DNA of 64,000 nucleotides from an uncultured Chloroflexota bacterium (GTDB lineage Bacteria; Chloroflexota; Chloroflexia; Thermomicrobiales; UBA6265). Location of the stretch: assembly GCA_937901745.1 (NCBI GenBank), contig CALGSZ010000048.1, forward strand, positions 29,768 to 93,767, read 5' to 3'. How positions within the stretch are numbered: position 1 is the first letter of the stretch; each line of letters opens with the position of its first letter. Below the pieces are notes generated by a model, which worked only from the letters and a program-made list of their open reading frames with translations, had not been told where the DNA came from and did no database searches. Positions 27,164-35,734 of this stretch are shown piece after piece. The translations under genes were made by a program, and so were the position numbers.

Positions 27164-27787
27164 CTATTCGACGATCAGCGTCCCGACCATGCCCGCCTCG
27201 CGGTGACCGGGCACGTTGCAATAGAACTCGTAGGTGCCAGGCTGATCAGCCGTGATGGTGAACTCCTGGGTCTGCCCCGCTTGGACGTCGACGCTGATGC
27301 CGAGCTCATCAACCGCGAAGTTGTGCGGCAGCGCGCCCTCGTTGACCAGGGTAACCTTGACCTCAGTGCCAGCCGCGATCGTGAACTGGGCCGGGTCGAA
27401 TTGCAGCTCAGTCGGCTTGCCGGCAATGATGGTGATCTCCGTCACCGCGGCGCCACCGCCGCCACCAGCGGCCGGGGACTCCGCCGCCGTACCAGTAGCC
27501 GGCGAGGCCTCAGGGCTGCTTTCAGGCGATGCGGCCGGCGAAGCGGCCGGGGAAGCGGCGGGCGAGGCGACTGGGGAAGCAACCGGCGAAGCGACCGGAG
27601 AAGCAGCCGGCGATGCGGCGGGAGATCCGGCTGGCGTTTCCGCGGCACCGCCCGTGGTCGGAGTTACTTCAGCCGATTCGGTCGGGGTCGCCGTTGGCTC
27701 CTCGTCCTCGTCGTCGTCACCACACGCTGCCAGCACGACGACCGCCAGCAGGGCGACCATGAAGACCGATAGGCTCCGCTTAAGCAT
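27164..27787 (-). CDS. Cupredoxin-domain lipoprotein with Ser-Pro-Ala linker
   Basis: A 207-residue extracytoplasmic blue-copper-type protein. The signal peptide ends in a lipobox with LAAC (lipidated Cys22), then an acidic patch, a low-complexity linker with repeated ASP(A/V) units (55-96), a Gly spacer and one cupredoxin domain (about 116-207). All four type 1 copper ligands are present: His155 (PHNF), Cys190 (FYC), His195 (PGH) and Met200 (GM). It probably carries electrons on the outer face of the membrane. The ATG at 27787 is preferred over 27796 because GGAGG ends directly at the latter but lies nine bases before the former. A terminator follows; the alpha/beta hydrolase gene is divergent. 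Confidence 0.92.
   Translation of the reverse strand: MLKRSLSVFMVALLAVVVLAACGDDDEDEEPTATPTESAEVTPTTGGAAETPAGSPAASPAASPVASPVASPVASPAASPAASPAASPESSPEASPATGTAAESPAAGGGGGAAVTEITIIAGKPTELQFDPAQFTIAAGTEVKVTLVNEGALPHNFAVDELGISVDVQAGQTQEFTITADQPGTYEFYCNVPGHREAGMVGTLIVE
27500..27625 (-). repeat. 12-bp coding tandem repeat (Ala-Ser-Pro linker)
   Basis: Ten or so copies of a 12-bp unit encoding Ser-Pro-(Ala/Val)-Ala, diverged mainly at third positions, lie inside the cupredoxin gene. The repeat stays in frame, so unit gain or loss would only change linker length. Confidence 0.85.
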
Positions 27788-28077
27788 CTGATTCATCCTC
27801 CATTCTCGACTGCCGCCGGCGCTCGGGGGCAACCAGCACACTGCTGGCCGATCCGCGGACCGCCCGCGGCTCCACCGCAGCGCTGTTGACGCAAGAGACA
27901 TGCCGAAGCCGCCGCGTGGCTTGGCGGCCACCCTTCCGGCAGCATTGTACAGGCAAATGACGACCGTGCGTGTCAGGAAATTCCCCAATTCCTAGCTGCA
28001 CCCTTGGACGTACCTGTGCGACGATTGAGAGCGACGCGCCCTCGGACCCAGGTCGGAGGAGTGGAGCACGAACCTCG

Positions 28078-28908
28078 ATGACTCGTTTGCACGCAATCAC
28101 GAACCGCCGCGCCCGTTATCACGTTGGCCCCATTCACCTCGCCGTCTCCGTATATGGCTCCGCTGGAGAGCCAGTGATCCTTCTCCACGGTATCGGATCT
28201 CGCGGCGTTTCCTGGATTCCCATCATCGACTGCCTGGCCACGCGCTTCCGGCTGATTGTCCCGGACCTCCGCGGCCACGGCGACTCGGACAAGCCGCCGA
28301 CCGGCTACCTGATCGACGACTATGTCTCAGACCTTGACGGCCTGATCTCGACGCTGGGCCTGGAACGCCCGATGATAATCGGCCATTCGCTCGGCGCGCT
28401 GATCGCGCTCTATTGGGCGGCAAAGTGGCCCGATCGCGCCGCGCGGATCGTCCTGGAGGATCCGCCATTGCGTCCCGATCCCGGCGCGGGCGACCGGTTC
28501 GACCGATGGCTCACGCTCGCCACGACACCCACCGAAGTCGTCGCGCGGGATCTCAAACAGAAGCATCCGGATTGGAGCGACGCCGATTGCCTGCGCCGCG
28601 CCGAGAGCATCACGAGCACGGCGCCGGGCGTCTTTACCGAGCTGCGTCCCTTCGCGATGTGCGACGATCGCGAGGCGGCCTTGGCACGGCTCCCAGCGGT
28701 TCGCACGCCGATACTCGTGACGTATGGCGACACCGAAGCCGGCAGCGTCGTCCACCCTGAAGATGTGGCGCGCGTCCGGAGCCTGCTGCCAACTGTGACG
28801 TGGGCGCACATACCCGGTGGCGGGCATTTCCTGCACCGCGACCTCACCGAGCCCTTCCTGGCCGCCGTCCTCCCGTTCTTACATGGCGGCGATGGGTCGG
28901 AGCGATGA
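28078..28908 (+). CDS. Alpha/beta hydrolase
   Basis: A 276-residue hydrolase of the alpha/beta fold with HG oxyanion motif at 37-38 (ILLHGIGSRG), VPDLRGHGDSDKP strand-turn, nucleophile Ser104 in GHSLG, acid Asp218 (TYGDTEAG) and His250 (PGGGHFLH). No signal peptide. The ATG at 28078 follows a GGAGGAGTGGAG tract 9-20 bases upstream; an open extension to 27970 shows no similarity. The stop overlaps the wecG/tagA-like start (ATGA), placing it in a surface-polysaccharide cluster. Substrate unknown. Confidence 0.88.
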   Translation: MTRLHAITNRRARYHVGPIHLAVSVYGSAGEPVILLHGIGSRGVSWIPIIDCLATRFRLIVPDLRGHGDSDKPPTGYLIDDYVSDLDGLISTLGLERPMIIGHSLGALIALYWAAKWPDRAARIVLEDPPLRPDPGAGDRFDRWLTLATTPTEVVARDLKQKHPDWSDADCLRRAESITSTAPGVFTELRPFAMCDDREAALARLPAVRTPILVTYGDTEAGSVVHPEDVARVRSLLPTVTWAHIPGGGHFLHRDLTEPFLAAVLPFLHGGDGSER

Positions 28909-29744
28909 CCGCTGAACGAGAGCCGCCGGCGAACGGTTCCGATTCCCGCCTTGCAATCCTCGGAATCCCGGTCGATGTCACCGACGCCCGGTCCGTTCGG
29001 CAGTCGCTGCGAGCCTCGCTGGCCAACGCCTCCGGCAATCACTGCGCGCATATCGTTACGCTCAATCCCGAGTACGTCATGGCCGCGCGCCAGATGCCGG
29101 AGTTCGCGGCAGCCATCGCCGACGCCGATTTGATCACGGCTGACGGCATCGGCGTCGTCCTTGCGGCGCGGCTGCTCTATCCTCGGGTTGGAGCGCGGAT
29201 CGAGCGCGTGACCGGCGTCGAAATCGTGGAATGGCTGGCCGAGGAAAGCGGGCCGGCCGAGGCGCCGCTGTTCTTGCTCGGTGCCGGACCGGGCGTCGCG
29301 GCAGCCGCCGCCGACGCGCTGACCCGGCGCTTTCCAAGCGCGCGAATTGCGGGTTGGTGGTCAGACGGGACTCCCAATCAGGCGGACGATCAGGCGAGCC
29401 TGAATCGCATCGCGGAATCCGGCGCTCGCGCCGTCGCCGTCGCCTATGGAGCTCCGGCACAGGTGGTGTGGATCCAGCGGAATCGCGAGCAGCTCGCGCG
29501 GTTGGGCGTACGAGTCGCCATCGGTGTCGGCGGCGCGCTCGATTTCATCGCTGGCGCGGCTCCCCGCGCGCCCCGGTGGCTGCGATCGCTCGGCTTGGAA
29601 TGGCTTTACCGGCTAGTCCGCCAGCCTTGGCGCTGGAGGAGACAAATGGCGTTACCACTCTTCTCATTTCATGTCTTGCGCGACTGGCTGGCTCGTCTCT
29701 GGCGCCGGGGCAATCGGCCTCAGAAGTACGCTCGCTCCAAATAG
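28905..29744 (+). CDS. WecG/TagA/CpsF family glycosyltransferase (GT26)
   Basis: Enzymes of this family add N-acetylmannosaminuronic acid, N-acetylmannosamine or similar to a lipid-linked sugar in surface polymer synthesis. The 279-residue protein has the family blocks: IVTLNPEYVMAARQ, ADLITADGIGVVLAARLL (conserved D-G-x-G-x-V), LFLLGAGPG, AVAYGAPAQVVWI and GVGGALDFIAGAAPRAP, with the LGLEWLYRLVRQPWRWRR tail that sits at the membrane. It overlaps the hydrolase gene upstream by four bases. It fits with the LCP ligase at 6 kb and MurJ just downstream as envelope polymer machinery; the sugar is unknown. Confidence 0.92.
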   Translation: MTAEREPPANGSDSRLAILGIPVDVTDARSVRQSLRASLANASGNHCAHIVTLNPEYVMAARQMPEFAAAIADADLITADGIGVVLAARLLYPRVGARIERVTGVEIVEWLAEESGPAEAPLFLLGAGPGVAAAAADALTRRFPSARIAGWWSDGTPNQADDQASLNRIAESGARAVAVAYGAPAQVVWIQRNREQLARLGVRVAIGVGGALDFIAGAAPRAPRWLRSLGLEWLYRLVRQPWRWRRQMALPLFSFHVLRDWLARLWRRGNRPQKYARSK

Positions 29745-29869
29745 CCGGTAGACTGCCCGCGTTCAGGCGCGGCGCATCAACCCCGAATTTCCGGGCAGCT
29801 GCCCGCATGACGTATCCTTGCAGTTCAGATTGGTCCGGAAGCGGCCGGACTGAGCGCGACTGAGGACGG

Positions 29870-30424
29870 ATGGCCACCACCGAGGAATTCCCCACCGTTA
29901 CAGGCGAGGTCCGGTGCAGCTACCACCCGGGCGTGATGACGCGGCTGCGGTGCTCGCGTTGCGGCAAGCCGATTTGTCCGCGCTGCGGCGTGCGCACGCC
30001 GGTTGGTCTTCGCTGCCCGGAGTGTGCCGGCGTTCGCGGCCTGCCGACCTATCGCACAAGCACGACTTCCTTGGCGCGGGCAGCCGGGGTCGGTTTCGGC
30101 ATCGCGGTGGTGATCGGCATCCTCTGGGGTTACGCGCCGGATTGGAACTTCTATCTGATGCTGCTGCTCGGCTTCGGCGTCGCGGAAGGGATGGCGTGGG
30201 CCGCGCAAGGGAAGCGTGGCGCGGATCTTCAGATCGTCGGCATCGCCGCCGTCGTCGTCTCGCTCATCGTCGGCCGAGCGATTCTCGCGCAGCGACTCGG
30301 CATCTCTTGGTCGCAGATCAACCGCCTCGCTCCCGGGGTCGAGGAGGCGCTCTACCTGACGATCATCCCCGACGGGCTGTTCGCGGCCTTGGCGGCGCTG
30401 ATCGTCTGGTACCGCTTCCGGTAG
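29870..30424 (+). CDS. B-box-type zinc-finger membrane protein
   Basis: The 184-residue protein starts with a cysteine-rich domain: C16, H19, C28, C31, C36, C39, C49 and C52 in a B-box-like spacing that can hold two zinc ions, as in proteins where this module precedes rhomboid or other membrane domains. After a short linker come about four hydrophobic segments (from AAGVGFGIAVVIGILWGY to the C-terminal AALAALIVWYRFR). No rhomboid serine motif is present, so it is not a protease. GAGGAC precedes the ATG. It is 21 bases from murJ. The role is unknown; regulating envelope export or signalling is possible. Confidence 0.8.
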   Translation: MATTEEFPTVTGEVRCSYHPGVMTRLRCSRCGKPICPRCGVRTPVGLRCPECAGVRGLPTYRTSTTSLARAAGVGFGIAVVIGILWGYAPDWNFYLMLLLGFGVAEGMAWAAQGKRGADLQIVGIAAVVVSLIVGRAILAQRLGISWSQINRLAPGVEEALYLTIIPDGLFAALAALIVWYRFR

Positions 30425-30445
30425 CTCCCTCTCGTTAGGCGCGCA

Positions 30446-32104
30446 GTGGCCGCGGCTGGTCCCATCACTCCGGACGCCGCCTCGCGGCAGACACCCGCCG
30501 AAGCGCAAAGCCACCTCGGTCGAGGCATTGCCGGCGCGGCCATGCTGATCATGCTCGGCAACGTGCTGAGCCGGCTCCTCGGCATGGCGCGAGAGCAGCT
30601 CGCGGCCGGGCTATTCGGAACGGGCGATGAGATCGCCGCGTTCACGATCGCCGACAACGTTGCCACCCTTCTCTTCGATCTCCTCATCAGCGGCATGCTT
30701 CAGGCCGCGCTCGTTCCCGTGCTCGCCCAGTGGGCCGCGCCGAATCAGGCGACGCGAGAGGAGCTCCGCCGGATCAGCGGCGCGCTTCTCAGCTTGGCGC
30801 TGATCGTTTCCGGCATCACGGTCGCCATCGGGGTCCTCTTCGCGCCTCAGGTCGTGCGATTGATGACGGCGCTCGGCGGCGAAGACGCGCGCGACCCGGC
30901 CACCACGGCGCTTACGATCACACTGGTGCGAATCATCTTGCCGGCAGTCGTCTTCCTGACTGCTGGCACTGTGATGATGGGCGTCCTCTACGCGCTGGAG
31001 CGCGTCACGGCTCCCGCACTCTCCGTCGCCGTTCGCAACGCGGCGGTCGTCGTCGCCATCGCCGTGTTTGCCGGGCCGCTGGGTGTCAAGAGCATGGCGA
31101 TTGGCGTCGTGGCCGGAGCGGCGCTGATCGCAGCGATGCAGATTCCGCCGCTGCGCCGGGCCGGCGCGCTGCCGAGACCGAACCTGGCGTTTGGGCATCC
31201 AGCCGTCCGGCGGGTGTTGCGCCTCTACGTCCCGATCTTTCTCGGCCTGATCGTGAACACGGTCGCGACCGTCGTCGATCGCAACCTAGCCTGGGGAGCA
31301 GAGCGGGACGCGTTGGGGGCGATGCGCTACGCGACGACGCTCGTGCAGCTCGTCCTCGGACTTGTCGCCGCCGCGATCTCGCTGGCCGCGTTGCCCACCC
31401 TTTCGCGCCACTTCAGCGCCGGAGATGAGGAGCGCTTTCGGACCACACTGGGTCGGGCGCTGGCGATGACCACCGTCCTAATCCTTCCGGCAGTGCTCGG
31501 CTTGGCCGCGATCTCCCGCCCCACGGTCGACCTTCTCTTTCACCACGGCGCGACGGATGAAACGGGCGCCAGACTGATCGTCGTCGCGCTTCTCGGTTAT
31601 CTGCCCGGCACGCTCTTCGCCGCCTACGATCAGATTCTGATCTTCGCCTTCTACGCCCGGCAGAACACACGTACGCCGGTGATCGTCGGCGTCGTCGCCA
31701 TCGGCATCTACTTCCTCGTCGCGCTGAGCCTCGTCAACTGGCTCGGGATGCTGGGACTTGTCCTCGCCAATTCCGCCCAATTCATCGGGCACGCGCTGAT
31801 CATGTGGTATCTCGCGCGCCGGACGATGGGCCGGATCGTCTCTCCCGCGCTACTCCGCACCGCGATCCGCTGCGCCGCGGCCGCGCTGACGATGGCCGCG
31901 GCCGCGGGAGCCACCTGGCTTGCCGTGGATGCCCTCTTGCCCGAGTCACCCACCGCTTGGCTGCACCTGGGTAGGGAGATCGTACTCGTTGCGGCGCCGG
32001 TGCTTATCGGCGCGGGCTGGTACGCTGCAGCCCTCCATCTCCTCCGAGTCGAGGAACTTCAGACGCTACGCGACGCTCTCATGGCAAAGCTCCGGCGCGG
32101 TTAG
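30446..32104 (+). CDS. murJ: Lipid II flippase MurJ (MviN family)
   Basis: MurJ moves lipid-linked peptidoglycan precursors across the membrane. The 552-residue protein starts with GTG and has the MOP-fold pattern of 12-14 helices, beginning with GAAMLIMLGNVLSRLLGMAREQLAAGLFGTGDEIAAF (the family N-terminal block with conserved Arg) and a PVLAQWA segment. Later come FLGLIVNTVATVVDRNLAWG and a late KxP-like RQNTRTPV loop. The position after a WecG-type transferase suggests it could instead flip another lipid-linked polymer, but the MurJ assignment is the default. Confidence 0.92.
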   Translation: MAAAGPITPDAASRQTPAEAQSHLGRGIAGAAMLIMLGNVLSRLLGMAREQLAAGLFGTGDEIAAFTIADNVATLLFDLLISGMLQAALVPVLAQWAAPNQATREELRRISGALLSLALIVSGITVAIGVLFAPQVVRLMTALGGEDARDPATTALTITLVRIILPAVVFLTAGTVMMGVLYALERVTAPALSVAVRNAAVVVAIAVFAGPLGVKSMAIGVVAGAALIAAMQIPPLRRAGALPRPNLAFGHPAVRRVLRLYVPIFLGLIVNTVATVVDRNLAWGAERDALGAMRYATTLVQLVLGLVAAAISLAALPTLSRHFSAGDEERFRTTLGRALAMTTVLILPAVLGLAAISRPTVDLLFHHGATDETGARLIVVALLGYLPGTLFAAYDQILIFAFYARQNTRTPVIVGVVAIGIYFLVALSLVNWLGMLGLVLANSAQFIGHALIMWYLARRTMGRIVSPALLRTAIRCAAAALTMAAAAGATWLAVDALLPESPTAWLHLGREIVLVAAPVLIGAGWYAAALHLLRVEELQTLRDALMAKLRRG

Positions 32105-32146
32105 CCGTTCAACTTCCGGCGACGGTGCCCGGCTAAGCCATTGGCT

Positions 32147-32776
32147 CTACGGGGAGAGCCTGAACGGCGGATAACGGTCGGTGACGAGCGTGAAGGCGTA
32201 GCCGGCGACGCGGTTGCTCCAGCGCAGCACGCCCTCGACGAAGGTGAAAAGCTCCCTTGGGTAGCGCCCGGTAATCAGAATCGCGAACCAGGCGACGACG
32301 ACCGCGCCGATCGCCAGTATCGCGAGGACGGTGAGGACGATGTAGTGCGGAAACGCGAGCAGCCACTTCACCAGTGGCATCCAGCGATTCAGGTCTCGCG
32401 GAACATCAGGATAGTCGTAGTCGAGGTGGACCGACTGATGCTCATCGGTCGAGGGATACCGGTCGTCCATTAGCGCGAGGTACGCCAGTACGCGATTGCT
32501 GAATCGTTGGAGCTCGAGATTCCAGTCGAACCACCAGCGGGGATACTTCTGTCGGAACAAGATCATCAACAACGGGCCAAAGAAGAGCAGCCCGCCGACA
32601 CCCCCAACCACCACGCGTTCGTTGTCGCCGGTCCATTCCCCCGTCGAGCCGGAGACAGTGCCAAGCACGATGAGGATCGGGATCGCGGTGAAGAGTCGAA
32701 AGAACGTCGTCAATCGGTTCAGCGGCCGGTCGGGATAATCGATCGAGAAACGCACCGGATACGACGACTGTGCCAT
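32147..32776 (-). CDS. DUF4389 membrane protein
   Basis: A 209-residue membrane protein of the DUF4389 family. The N-terminal half has FSIDYPDRPLNRLTTFFRLFTAIPILIVLGTVSG then a second hydrophobic segment. The repeated pattern returns in the C-terminal half (DLNRWMPLVKWLLAFPHYIVLTVLAILAIGAVVVAWFAILITGRYP) and ends with WSNRVAGYAFTLVTDRYPPF. The family motif RYP appears more than once. GGTGAG precedes the ATG. It is convergent with murJ, 42 bases away. The function of the family is unknown. Confidence 0.85.
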   Translation of the reverse strand: MAQSSYPVRFSIDYPDRPLNRLTTFFRLFTAIPILIVLGTVSGSTGEWTGDNERVVVGGVGGLLFFGPLLMILFRQKYPRWWFDWNLELQRFSNRVLAYLALMDDRYPSTDEHQSVHLDYDYPDVPRDLNRWMPLVKWLLAFPHYIVLTVLAILAIGAVVVAWFAILITGRYPRELFTFVEGVLRWSNRVAGYAFTLVTDRYPPFRLSP

Positions 32777-32948
32777 GACTCACCCCCATCGCGATTCCGC
32801 GCGCTTCAATTCCGTGGCTTGCGGTCATTGTAGCGTCGACAACAGTTTTGCCTGGGGGAGCGTTCTCGCTTCGACGACCGCGGAATGATGTTCAGCTGCC
32901 AGCGATAGTGACGGCCGCGCAGCCGCCAGCCTGCGCAAACAAGCACGG

Positions 32949-34178
32949 CTATGAACTTCGCGTTTGCTCGATCTCGCTCATACGCCGGCCCACGTAGGCC
33001 TCCGCGATGCGGCGGGCTTCGTCCTGCACCTCGCGGAGTGGCACGCCGGTGTCGCGGGCGATCCGGGCGCAATCGTCATGCTCCGGCATCACGTCGATCA
33101 CCCGGCCGCGCCAGCCCCGGAGCTTGATCCGCACATCGCCCCAGCGAGTCACGACCGTCTCGATTAGCCGCTCGGCCTTCGTTCGCGCGATCGGCACACG
33201 CCTGACGCCGAGGGTCGTGCTGTTCAGGATGAACGCTTCCTCAATCTCTTCCCGCCGGTCAGCCGGGCACAGCGCGCTGACGACGGTTCCGGGCCGCCCC
33301 TTCTTCATCATGACCGGTGTTAGCCAGACATCGAGCGCGCCCGCGGCGAAGAGACGCTCGACCAGCAGCTCGTACGCCTGTGGGCTCATGTCGTCGATAT
33401 TCGTCTCGAGCAGCAGCTCGGACTCGCCATTGTCTCGCCGCTCCTCTGGCGTCGGCTCACCGATCCACAGGCGGAGCGCGTTCGGCCACGGCAACTCCCG
33501 AGCCCCGAAGCCGTAGCCGACGCGTGAGACGGCGAACGGGGGTCGCTCGAAGCGAGCAAGAGTCGTCAGGATCGCGGCGCCCGTCGGTGTGAGGAGCTCT
33601 GCCTCGACATGCTCGTGCCCCGCGACCGGTCCCAGGGTCGGAGCCGACGCGTCCGCGAGTAGCGCGGCGGTGGCTGGCGCTGGGACCGGAAGCACGCCGT
33701 GCGCGGCCCGGACAAACCCGGTTCCTAGTCGCGGCGGCCCGCTGAAGACCTCGGTCACGCCGAGCAGCTGCAGCCCAATGCACGCGCCGCAGATGTCGAC
33801 GATCGCGTCAACCGCGCCGACCTCGTGGAAATGCACATCCTCGGGCGAGACGCCGTGGACGCTTGCTTCTGCCTTCGCCAGCCGCTCAAAGATCGCGAGA
33901 GACCGCGATTTGACGGAGTCCTCGAGCGCCGACCGCTCGATGAGCGCGCGGATCTCGCGCCAGGCACGCGCGGGCTGATCGGAGGTCGAAGTCACCGTGA
34001 CGCGCGTTCCAGTGAGGCCATGCTGATTCGCTGAATGCGCGTCGAGGGAGTAGCCACTGATGTCCAGTTTCGCCAGCTCAACCCGCAATTGCTCCAGCGG
34101 CACCCCCGCGTCGATCAAGGCGCCGAGGATCATGTCCCCGCTCGCGCCGGAAAATGGATCGAAGTACGCGATCGGCAT
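32949..34178 (-). CDS. larC: Pyridinium-3,5-bisthiocarboxylic acid mononucleotide nickel chelatase LarC
   Basis: LarC inserts nickel to make the nickel-pincer cofactor of lactate racemase and related LarA enzymes. The 409-residue protein has the N-terminal block YFDPFSGASGDMILGAL, the His-rich SPEDVHFHEVGAVDAIVDI, LTPTGAAILTTL, ETNIDDMSPQAYELL and PVMMKKGRPGTVVSALC. In Lactiplantibacillus plantarum larC needs a programmed frameshift; here it is one continuous frame. The ATG at 34178 is preferred; a GTG three codons upstream (34187) is possible. larB, larE and larA are not in the window, so the client enzyme is elsewhere. Confidence 0.92.
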   Translation of the reverse strand: MPIAYFDPFSGASGDMILGALIDAGVPLEQLRVELAKLDISGYSLDAHSANQHGLTGTRVTVTSTSDQPARAWREIRALIERSALEDSVKSRSLAIFERLAKAEASVHGVSPEDVHFHEVGAVDAIVDICGACIGLQLLGVTEVFSGPPRLGTGFVRAAHGVLPVPAPATAALLADASAPTLGPVAGHEHVEAELLTPTGAAILTTLARFERPPFAVSRVGYGFGARELPWPNALRLWIGEPTPEERRDNGESELLLETNIDDMSPQAYELLVERLFAAGALDVWLTPVMMKKGRPGTVVSALCPADRREEIEEAFILNSTTLGVRRVPIARTKAERLIETVVTRWGDVRIKLRGWRGRVIDVMPEHDDCARIARDTGVPLREVQDEARRIAEAYVGRRMSEIEQTRSS

Positions 34179-34529
34179 GTTCCTCACCCCCGCGTGTCAG
34201 CGCGCCTGACTCCGCTCGTGCGAAGCGCGCCCTTAGCATTGTGCGCCATCCCCAGGGAACGCATCGCGAAGGCGGTGGCGGTCTGTCGCGATCTCGTGGT
34301 TATGGCGGGCGAAAGTAACTCTCTCAACAACTCCAACCGGGCAACCAGGCCCCCCGCTGACTCTCAGCAAGGGCCGGACAGGCGACGATTTCAGGGAGCG
34401 AAACTTCTTTTCGCCTTCAAGCCGCCCCATATCCGGGAACGCCTACCGGTGACCAGTCCAGCGGGCGGGTGCGCCGATGAGGCTATGCTTGCCAGCGAAA
34501 TCATGCACAATAGGAGACTGCCCCGCAGG

Positions 34530-34600
34530 GGTGACGTGGCACCGCGGGATGGTCCGAGCGAGCAAGAAGCCGAATTAATCGGCGACTCTCCGCGGTCATC
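34530..34600 (+). promoter_or_regulatory. T-box-like antiterminator structure (uncertain)
   Basis: GGTGAC (34530-34535) can pair with GTCATC (34595-34600) and GCGG (34544-34547) with CCGC (34590-34593), leaving TGGCACC as a bulge. That is the shape and sequence of a T-box antiterminator (TGGNACC then GCG). A small hairpin GCCGA/TCGGC sits in the loop. However, I cannot find a stem I with a specifier, the 3' side has an extra G, and a separate promoter lies downstream. A chance match is quite possible in GC-rich DNA. Confidence 0.22.
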
Positions 34601-34676
34601 GCGCCGGAAAGCACCTTTTCAATTGGGAAGCGGTTGTGACGCGCGCCGTGAAGCAGCACTGCTGCCCGACTCCCAC

Positions 34677-34704
34677 TTGACGGGGGTCATCGCGCCAGTA
34701 CAAT
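34677..34704 (+). promoter_or_regulatory. Promoter of the RpiR-ABC cassette
   Basis: TTGACG (34677-34682) and TACAAT (34699-34704) are 16 bases apart. Transcription would start about 55 bases before the ATG at 34766. Confidence 0.7.
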
Positions 34705-34765
34705 TGCTGGAAATTTCTTTCAGCGGACGTCGTCGTCGCTTCCCCCGACGCCGTGGGAGGATCAG

Positions 34766-35734
34766 ATGGTGGATCAGGCAGCTAGGTATCGCACGATCGA
34801 CTGCTTGACGATGATCGAGCAGCGCCTTCCGGCGCTCACCGGCGCTTCGCGTCGGGTGGCCGAGGCGATCGTAAGAGATCCCTGGGCCATATTGGGCATG
34901 ACGATTTACGACGTTGCTGCCATTAGCGGCGTTAGTCTCCCCTCCGTCACGCGCTTCTGCCGAGCCGTCGGCTACGCCGGCTTCCGGGAGCTCGTCCAGG
35001 GTATCGCCCAGTCGCTCGGTCGCATCGAATCCAAGGACCTCGAAACGCTCGGGCCACCCACGTCCGGCAACGGACTGGAAGGTCTGGCGAGCACGATCGT
35101 CAAGCGGCAGATCGACGCGCTGCAAACGACACTGAAGACGCTCGACTACGCGGCGATCGAGCGCGCAGTGGAGGCTATCGCCAACGCGCGTCACGTCACC
35201 ACACTCGGTCACGGTGGCGCCTATGTCCCGGCGTTGGGGATGGCGATCAAGCTGAATTGGGCCGGAATCCCGTGCACCGCGGCGACGATCGACCTCTTCT
35301 CCAACCAGGTCATTGCGACGAACGATCAAGATGTCGTCATCGGCATCTCCCACCAGGGACGCACGCGCGAGCTGATCGAGATGCTAGCCCTGGCGAAGTC
35401 GTTCGGCGCGACGGCGATCGCGATCACGACCGTGCCGCAGTCCCCGCTGGCCGCCGAGGCGACGATCTCCCTCGCTGTCCTGACGCCTGAAGTGGCCCGC
35501 GCCGGCACCTTCCTGATTGCCTTCGACACCATCATGGTCCTCGCGGACATCCTTTCCGCCGCCGTGGTCGATCGGCGGTGGCAAGGATCGCCTCCCAACC
35601 GGCGGGAGGTGATCGAGTGGATCGAGACCCACCTCCGCGTCGGTCCGGTCCCCCAATCCGAAACCCGCTCCCGGCAACGGCAAACGCGGCGCGGGAATCG
35701 GCAGGTACAGGAGGGAGCCCCTGCGCATGGGTAA
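34766..35734 (+). CDS. RpiR/MurR family transcriptional regulator with SIS domain
   Basis: The 322-residue protein has the N-terminal RpiR helix-turn-helix (LPALTGASRRVAEAIVRDP, then TIYDVAAISGVSLPSVTRFCRAVGYAGFRELVQGIAQ) and a C-terminal SIS sugar-phosphate-binding domain (about 125-270; VTTLGHGGAYVPALGMAIKLNWAG, VIGISHQGRTRELIEMLALAKSFGATAIAIT). Regulators of this family sense a phosphorylated sugar or similar ligand. A basic, Gln/Arg-rich tail follows. GGAGGATCAG precedes the ATG. It overlaps the next gene by eight bases, so it is the first gene of the cassette and probably controls it. Confidence 0.93.
   Translation: MVDQAARYRTIDCLTMIEQRLPALTGASRRVAEAIVRDPWAILGMTIYDVAAISGVSLPSVTRFCRAVGYAGFRELVQGIAQSLGRIESKDLETLGPPTSGNGLEGLASTIVKRQIDALQTTLKTLDYAAIERAVEAIANARHVTTLGHGGAYVPALGMAIKLNWAGIPCTAATIDLFSNQVIATNDQDVVIGISHQGRTRELIEMLALAKSFGATAIAITTVPQSPLAAEATISLAVLTPEVARAGTFLIAFDTIMVLADILSAAVVDRRWQGSPPNRREVIEWIETHLRVGPVPQSETRSRQRQTRRGNRQVQEGAPAHG

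Larger units (their letters stand above)
34188..34765. other. Long regulatory gap upstream of the RpiR cassette
   Basis: These 578 bases contain no supported gene; open frames here lack coding signals and ribosome-binding sites. The stretch carries a T-box-like inverted structure (34530-34600), a good promoter (34677-34704) and the ribosome-binding site GGGAGGA of the RpiR gene. The left half (34188-34500) shows nothing I can name. Confidence 0.6.

Noticed and set aside
27500..27625. Possible CRISPR or intergenic tandem array
   Set aside because: The 12-bp units are in frame within the cupredoxin gene and encode a Ser-Pro-Ala linker; there are no spacers.
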